Assembly: GCA_902783305.1 (NCBI GenBank)
Contig: CACZQU010000107.1
Span: 1 to 10,481, forward strand
Length of the DNA: 10,481 nucleotides
From: an uncultured Lachnospiraceae bacterium
GTDB taxonomy: Bacteria > Bacillota > Clostridia > Lachnospirales > Lachnospiraceae
Direction of reading: 5' to 3'
Shown: positions 6,936-10,481 of the stretch, one piece after another
Position numbering within the stretch: the first letter of the stretch is position 1
How the letters are laid out: each line of letters opens with the position of its first letter
Notes under the pieces: generated by a model
What the model was told of the DNA's origin: nothing
The model's database searches: none
What the model saw: the letters and a program-made list of their open reading frames with translations, nothing else
Translations under genes and position numbers: made by a program

Positions 6936-6963
6936 CTGGCCGGTCAGTCTGAGAACCGACCAG
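6936..6963. repeat. Hairpin between divergent genes
   Basis: CTGGCCGGT (6936-6944) and ACCGACCAG (6955-6963) form a 9-base stem around a 10-base loop. The single imperfection is C-A in plus-strand RNA and a tolerated wobble in minus-strand RNA. It lies five bases upstream of the -35 of the solute-binding protein promoter. Function unknown; it could be part of the repeat unit or a terminator-like or regulatory element. Confidence 0.4.
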
Positions 6964-6967
6964 CTGA

Positions 6968-6997
6968 TTGACCCCTTTCAGGCGTATGTGATATACT
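6968..6997 (+). promoter_or_regulatory. Promoter of the solute-binding protein/fused transporter operon
   Basis: TTGACC (6968-6973), an 18-base spacer and TATACT (6992-6997), the latter preceded by TG one base upstream (extended -10, 6989-6990). Transcription would start near 7004, giving a leader of about 84 bases. No riboswitch was recognised in that leader. Confidence 0.55.
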
Positions 6998-7087
6998 GTT
7001 AAGGCTTCATTACCAATCATATACATGGGATTTACGGTATTATTCAGCCAGATCATATCGTTACAGATCCCGGGAAGGAAGGTTATT

Positions 7088-8065
7088 ATGCGTTCAGGAA
7101 AAAGGCTGACGGCGTTTCTGCTGGCGGCAGGGTGTATGCTTTCAGGAATGGGAGTGCAGGCGGCACAACCCCCGGTACAGGTGGCTGCCCTTAAAGGACC
7201 GACAGCTATCGGAATGGTAAAAATGATGGAAGATGCAGAGACGGCGGAGGAAGCGCCGTACGAGTTCAGCGTCATGGCTGCGGTAGACGAGGTAGGACCG
7301 CTCCTGGTGCAGGGTAAGGCCGATCTCGCCGCCCTTCCCGCCAATATGGCCAGCATTCTTTATCATAATACAGAGGGAGAGATTCAGGTTCTGGCTGTCA
7401 ATACCCTTGGGGTACTCTATCTGGTGGGAACAGATGAAGAGATTTCTTCTGTCGGCGATCTGGCAGGAAAGACCATCTATGCCAGCGGGAAGGGCGCTAC
7501 ACCGGAATACGCGCTGGACTACATCCTGACAGGCAGCGGCCTGGATCCGGAAAAGGATGTCCAGATCGAATGGAAAAGCGAGCACGCGGAATGCCTGGCT
7601 TCCCTGCTGGCGGATAAAGACAGCATAGCCATGCTCCCCCAGCCCTTTGTCACGACAGCCCGGATGAAGGACGACAGTGTGAAGGTGCTTCTTGATCTGA
7701 CAGCTGAGTGGGATGCCCTCCAGGAAGGAAAGGAAGATGCTTCATCCCTCATTACCGGTGTGCTGGCAGGGCGCAGAGCATTTATTGAGGAAAATCCCGA
7801 GCAGGTGGAAGCATTTCTTACGGATTACGCAGCTTCCGTAGCCTATGTCAATGAAAACGTAGATGACGCTGCTGCTCTGACGGAGAAGTTTGATATTATT
7901 CCCGCTGCCGTAGCGAAACAAGCTATCCCGGAATGCCATATCGTATATCTTGACGGAAAAGAAATGCAGGAGAAGCTCTCCGGCTACCTTGCTGTCCTGG
8001 CTGAGCTGAATCCCCAGGCCGTAGGCGGCTCAGTCCCGGAGGATGACTTCTTCTTTGTAAAATGA
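7088..8065 (+). CDS. ABC importer solute-binding protein, NMT1/SsuA/TauA type
   Basis: A 325-residue exported binding protein. Residues 1-25 form a signal peptide (KR at 5-6, hydrophobic core 7-23) with a possible signal peptidase I site VQA/A at 25/26; C16 in LLAAGC could instead be a lipoprotein cysteine, though with Ala rather than Leu at -3. The mature protein starts VQVAALKGPTAIGMVKMM (28-45) and has GKADLAALPAN (about 76-86), typical of NMT1/SsuA-like binding proteins for sulfonates, nitrate or thiamine-type pyrimidines. Ligand not determinable. Start: AAGGAAGG lies 5 bases before ATG 7088-7090, preferred over an in-frame ATG at 7025 that would add a non-signal extension. Its stop overlaps the next start as ATGA, and the neighbour supplies permease and ATPase. 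Confidence 0.87.
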   Translation: MRSGKRLTAFLLAAGCMLSGMGVQAAQPPVQVAALKGPTAIGMVKMMEDAETAEEAPYEFSVMAAVDEVGPLLVQGKADLAALPANMASILYHNTEGEIQVLAVNTLGVLYLVGTDEEISSVGDLAGKTIYASGKGATPEYALDYILTGSGLDPEKDVQIEWKSEHAECLASLLADKDSIAMLPQPFVTTARMKDDSVKVLLDLTAEWDALQEGKEDASSLITGVLAGRRAFIEENPEQVEAFLTDYAASVAYVNENVDDAAALTEKFDIIPAAVAKQAIPECHIVYLDGKEMQEKLSGYLAVLAELNPQAVGGSVPEDDFFFVK

Positions 8066-9675
8066 CCCGCAAAAGAAACGGGATATCCCAACGGGGACAG
8101 CAAAACGCTGAAGCCGGCGCCAGATCCGGCAGGAAGCTTTCTGTGCCCCAGGAAAGACCGCCAAAGGGAAAAATCCGCCTTTGGACGGTCTTTTTCTGGC
8201 TTGGCATCTGGCAGGCTGTAAGCATGATCGTGGGGCGTAACCTCTTTTTTGTCTCTCCCATTCATGCCGCGTGTACGCTTTGGGTCAGAATGGGTGAGGC
8301 ACGGTTCTGGCAGGCTGTACTGCGCTCCTCCTTTCTCATTTTCCGTGGTACCCTGGCGGGGACAGCAGCGGGAGTGCTGCTTGCCGCCGGAGCCGCGCGG
8401 TTTGAAATCATGGAGGAGCTTCTGGCTCCGGTGGTTCATCTGACAAAATCTGTTCCCGTGGTATCCTATATCGTACTTGCGTTGATCTGCCTCTCCAGCC
8501 GGGGGCTTTCCCGGCTTCTGGCCTTCGTGGTGGTTCTCCCGGTGATCTACACCAATGTCCTTGCCGCGGCAAAAAGGCTGGATGAAAGCAGGCAGGAGAT
8601 GGCCTTTATATTTCATTTCCGGACAGGAGCCAGGCTCCGGTATATCATTCTTCCACAGGTATTTCCTTCGTTTCTGGCTGCTTTCTCCATCGCGGCAGGC
8701 ACGGCATGGAAAGCGGGAATTGCCGCGGAGGTGATCGGCATGCCGCCCGGCACGATAGGGGAGCGGATCCAGCAGGCGAAAATATACCTGGAGACAGCAG
8801 ATCTTTTTGCCTGGACCTTTGTCGTGATCCTCGTAAGCTTTCTCATGGAAAAGGGAGAAACCTGGCTCCTGAAAAAGCTGTATACCCTTTCCCAGAAAAC
8901 CCGGACTGGCTGCGGGAAGAGGAGGAACAAGAGCCTCTGCCGGAAAACTGAGGCTGCAAAACGTGCCGTCAGAAAAAAGCCAGGGAAACCAGCAGGAATG
9001 ATTCCGGCAAAGGAGGGGAAAACGAGCCCTGGTATTCAGATAGAAAACGTGACGATATCCTATGGGGAAAAGCCTGTACTGAACCGGTTTTCTCTGGCAC
9101 TGGAAGGCGGAAAAACCACAATCCTCATGGCTCCCTCCGGCTGGGGAAAAACCACTCTTCTGCGGCTGATCGCCGGGCTGGAGCACGCACAGGAAGGCTC
9201 AGTCTCCTTTACCGGAGGAACAGCTCCGTCAATCCGCATGGTATTTCAGGAAAACCGGCTGCTGGAGCATCTGGATGCGGTTTCCAATGTCTCCCTGGCA
9301 AACCCCGATGGGGATCCCTCCTGTTTTTCCACGGTACTGACAAAGTCAGGTCTTTTGCCGGAAGATTATGAAGGAAAGCCGGTGGAAACCTTCTCGGGCG
9401 GTATGCAAAGACGTGTTTCCCTGATCCGGGCTCTGGTGAGCTATGCCGACATTCTCCTGCTGGACGAACCCTTTACCGGCCTTGACGCCGGCTGCAAGGA
9501 AGAGGTAATGGCCTTGGCCGGAAAGCTCTGGGAGGGGAAAACGGTGGTAATCGCTACTCACGACAGCCGCGAGGCCCTGGCACTTGGAGACCGGATATGG
9601 AACGCGGAAAACGTTGCTGCTCAGACCGAAACAGATATCCGGCAAAGCACTATACCCGCGAACCAAACTGGCTGA
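8062..9675 (+). CDS. Fused ABC importer permease-ATPase (SsuC-SsuB/TauC-TauB-like)
   Basis: One unbroken 537-residue frame joins two subunits that are normally separate. Residues 1-37 are a polar, basic tail; 38-274 are a binding-protein-dependent permease with about six helices and an EAA-like loop (EMAFIFHF at 179-186, G189, then IILPQVFP at 195-202). Residues 275-322 are a Lys/Arg-rich linker, with Cys at 283 and 292. Residues 324-520 are the ATPase: Walker A APSGWGKTT (356-364, Ala replacing the first Gly), Q-loop FQENRLL (394-400), signature FSGGMQRR (443-450), Walker B ILLLDEP (463-469), D-loop GLD (472-474), H499. Both halves look complete and functional. The start overlaps the binding-protein stop (ATGA); the only ribosome-like site (GGAGG, about 8039-8043) is too far, so translation probably depends on coupling. 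With the binding protein it makes a full importer. Confidence 0.88.
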   Translation: MTRKRNGISQRGQQNAEAGARSGRKLSVPQERPPKGKIRLWTVFFWLGIWQAVSMIVGRNLFFVSPIHAACTLWVRMGEARFWQAVLRSSFLIFRGTLAGTAAGVLLAAGAARFEIMEELLAPVVHLTKSVPVVSYIVLALICLSSRGLSRLLAFVVVLPVIYTNVLAAAKRLDESRQEMAFIFHFRTGARLRYIILPQVFPSFLAAFSIAAGTAWKAGIAAEVIGMPPGTIGERIQQAKIYLETADLFAWTFVVILVSFLMEKGETWLLKKLYTLSQKTRTGCGKRRNKSLCRKTEAAKRAVRKKPGKPAGMIPAKEGKTSPGIQIENVTISYGEKPVLNRFSLALEGGKTTILMAPSGWGKTTLLRLIAGLEHAQEGSVSFTGGTAPSIRMVFQENRLLEHLDAVSNVSLANPDGDPSCFSTVLTKSGLLPEDYEGKPVETFSGGMQRRVSLIRALVSYADILLLDEPFTGLDAGCKEEVMALAGKLWEGKTVVIATHDSREALALGDRIWNAENVAAQTETDIRQSTIPANQTG

Positions 9676-9777
9676 CGGCTGCCAATACGTGTAATCCGCA
9701 TGACTGTTTATCTATTTTTTATAATATTGTTTCTTGTGATATGGTTGATCTGTTGTGCAAAATATTACATATCTATG

Positions 9778-9806
9778 TTGACAGATTTCGTTTTTTAGTG
9801 TACAAT
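9778..9806 (+). promoter_or_regulatory. Sigma-A promoter of the second solute-binding protein gene
   Basis: Perfect TTGACA (9778-9783), 17-base spacer, TACAAT (9801-9806). Transcription would start near 9813, leaving about 184 untranslated bases before the ATG at 9997. Confidence 0.75.
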
Positions 9807-9825
9807 TTACAATCAATATAAAGAG

Positions 9826-9960
9826 GATACGCAGAAGGATTGTATCGCAGGGCAAATGGCGGATATGGTTCAGGCGTTACCTGGCCATTTCCCTCAGGAG
9901 CGGGTCATCTACTGTGGTGTCTGATTTATCATTGATCTTTGGGGATACCCACTGCTATCC
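9826..9960 (+). ncRNA. Structured leader RNA (candidate cis-regulatory element)
   Basis: The main stem pairs AAATGGC (9854-9860) with GCCATTT (9884-9890), is extended outward by G9850-G9852 with C9892-T9894 across a C-C mismatch, and is capped by CAGG (9871-9874), loop CGTTA, CCTG (9880-9883). A 10-base bulge (9861-9870) lies on the 5' side. Weaker hairpins are GATAC/GTATC (9826-9846) and GGATA/TATCC (9943-9960). No known riboswitch class was recognised. The long leader and stable stem suggest control of the downstream binding-protein gene, but this is inference. Confidence 0.35.
9856..9924 (+). CDS. Possible 22-residue upstream ORF (leader peptide)
   Basis: An ATG at 9856-9858 opens a 22-codon frame ending TGA at 9922-9924, within the transcribed leader. 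The product would begin MADMVQALPG and end VIYCGV. The start codon lies inside the 5' arm of the main leader stem, and the site before it (GCAGGGCAA) is a weak ribosome binding site. It may be chance. Confidence 0.18.
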   Translation: MADMVQALPGHFPQERVIYCGV

Positions 9961-9996
9961 ACTGTCAACTCAGGATTTTTCAAAAGGAGGGAAAAG

Positions 9997-10481
9997 ATGA
10001 AAAAGCTTATCGCAGTATTGTTGACAGCTTCCATGCTGGCGGCACCGGCAGTACAGGCCTTCGCTGAGGGAGAAGACTCCCTGGAGCCCATCACTTTAAC
10101 CGTCTTTCGCGGAGATCCGAAGGATCAGCCGGCTGATGACAATAAGATCTACAAAAAGATCGAAGACGAATTCGGAGTCACCTTTGAGTTTGAGTTTCTT
10201 GCCGGAGATCTGGATGAGAAGCTGGGTATGATGATTGCCGGCGAGGATTATCCGGATCTTTTTGACGGCGGAAACAGTGCGGATCTCCTGATCCAGAATG
10301 GTGCGCTGATCAATCTTCTGGATTATATCAGCCCGGAAAAGACACCGCGTCTGTGGGCACACATCGAGCCGCAGAAAGCCCGTCTCATCGAAAAGGATGA
10401 GGACGGCAATGATGTTCTCTACATCATTCCCAACTATGGGCTTGCGGATGGCGAGCAGATCGTCAACCAGGTCAATGGTCC
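9997..10481 (+). CDS. Extracellular solute-binding protein, family-1 type, cut by right edge
   Basis: The first 161 residues of an exported ABC binding protein. MKKLIAVLLTASMLAAPAVQ begins a signal peptide likely cut after AFA (22-24); there is no lipobox cysteine, unusual for a Gram-positive binding protein. The mature region has LTVFRGDPKDQPADDNKI (34-51), DEFGVTFEFEF (57-67) and a segment with MMIAGEDYPDLFDGG (about 78-92), a pattern typical of the LipO/YtcQ-like family-1 binding proteins that serve complex-carbohydrate importers. Ligand unknown; oligosaccharide is a guess. Start: AAAGGAGG at 9983-9990, 6 bases before the ATG. Transport permeases are expected to the right of the window. 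Confidence 0.85.
   Translation, partial: MKKLIAVLLTASMLAAPAVQAFAEGEDSLEPITLTVFRGDPKDQPADDNKIYKKIEDEFGVTFEFEFLAGDLDEKLGMMIAGEDYPDLFDGGNSADLLIQNGALINLLDYISPEKTPRLWAHIEPQKARLIEKDEDGNDVLYIIPNYGLADGEQIVNQVNG

Larger units (their letters stand above)
9676..9996. other. 321-base intergenic region before the second solute-binding protein
   Basis: From 9676 to 9777 the sequence is AT-rich, with no clear terminator hairpin for the upstream transporter; a TATAAT at 9719-9724 lacks a good -35. From 9778 it holds a strong promoter, then a transcribed leader with one stable stem and a possible short upstream ORF, described separately. Confidence 0.5.

Noticed and set aside
6945..6985. CTGAGA followed by a CTGAT segment, suggestive of a TPP riboswitch before a thiamine-type binding protein
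   Set aside because: The other conserved TPP aptamer parts are missing or misplaced, and it lies upstream of the predicted transcription start.
7025..7087. Upstream ATG adding 21 residues to the binding protein
   Set aside because: The extension is not signal-like and lacks a ribosome site; ATG 7088 has AAGGAAGG and starts a clear signal peptide.
7984..9186. A 400-codon open frame antisense to the binding-protein and fusion genes
   Set aside because: The plus frame shows binding-protein and ABC motifs throughout; the antisense product is low-complexity and matches no fold. It is a shadow of codon bias.

Overview
The window looks like a chromosomal segment from a Gram-positive, low-to-mid GC anaerobe of the Clostridia, most likely Lachnospiraceae. 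This is inferred from strong AGGAGG-type ribosome binding sites, a short YtrA-type GntR regulator with its ABC-2 exporter, NMT1/SsuA-type and family-1-type solute-binding proteins, and the protein sequence style. No rRNA, tRNA, transposase, phage gene or CRISPR array is visible.

Left half, minus strand (1-4587). A sigma-A promoter at 4582-4610 drives a GlsB/YeaQ/YmgE small membrane protein (4250-4483). Its stop codon overlaps the start of a possible 50-residue ORF (4101-4253). This is followed by a 471-residue membrane protein with a TrkA-N-like Rossmann region and a C-terminal RyR domain (2673-4088). After a 230-base gap come a secreted SGNH hydrolase (1708-2442), a membrane-anchored alpha/beta hydrolase (560-1609) and, overlapping it by ATGA, a condensation-domain-like acyltransferase that runs off the left edge (1-563).

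Middle, minus strand (4843-6840). A compact regulator-exporter operon: GntR regulator, ABC ATPase and ABC-2 permease, joined by a 1-base overlap and a 1-base gap. Its promoter carries two palindromes, one over -35 and one over -10, which probably are autoregulatory operators. A candidate terminator lies just after the permease. A diverged 31-base hairpin repeat occurs on each side of this operon (4806-4836 and 6891-6921, 25/31 identical, same orientation).

Right half, plus strand (6968-10481). A divergent promoter drives a solute-binding protein of the NMT1/SsuA/TauA type and, overlapping it by ATGA, a single 537-residue polypeptide that fuses the importer permease to its ATPase. The two genes together make a complete importer. 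After 321 bases, a strong promoter and a structured ~184-base leader precede a second solute-binding protein (family-1 type), cut by the right edge.

The most unusual items are the permease-ATPase fusion, the GlsB/small ORF/RyR-Rossmann gene set, the structured leader with a possible upstream ORF, and the hairpin repeats bracketing the exporter operon. Nothing seen proves a wholly new system; the RyR cluster is the best candidate for one.
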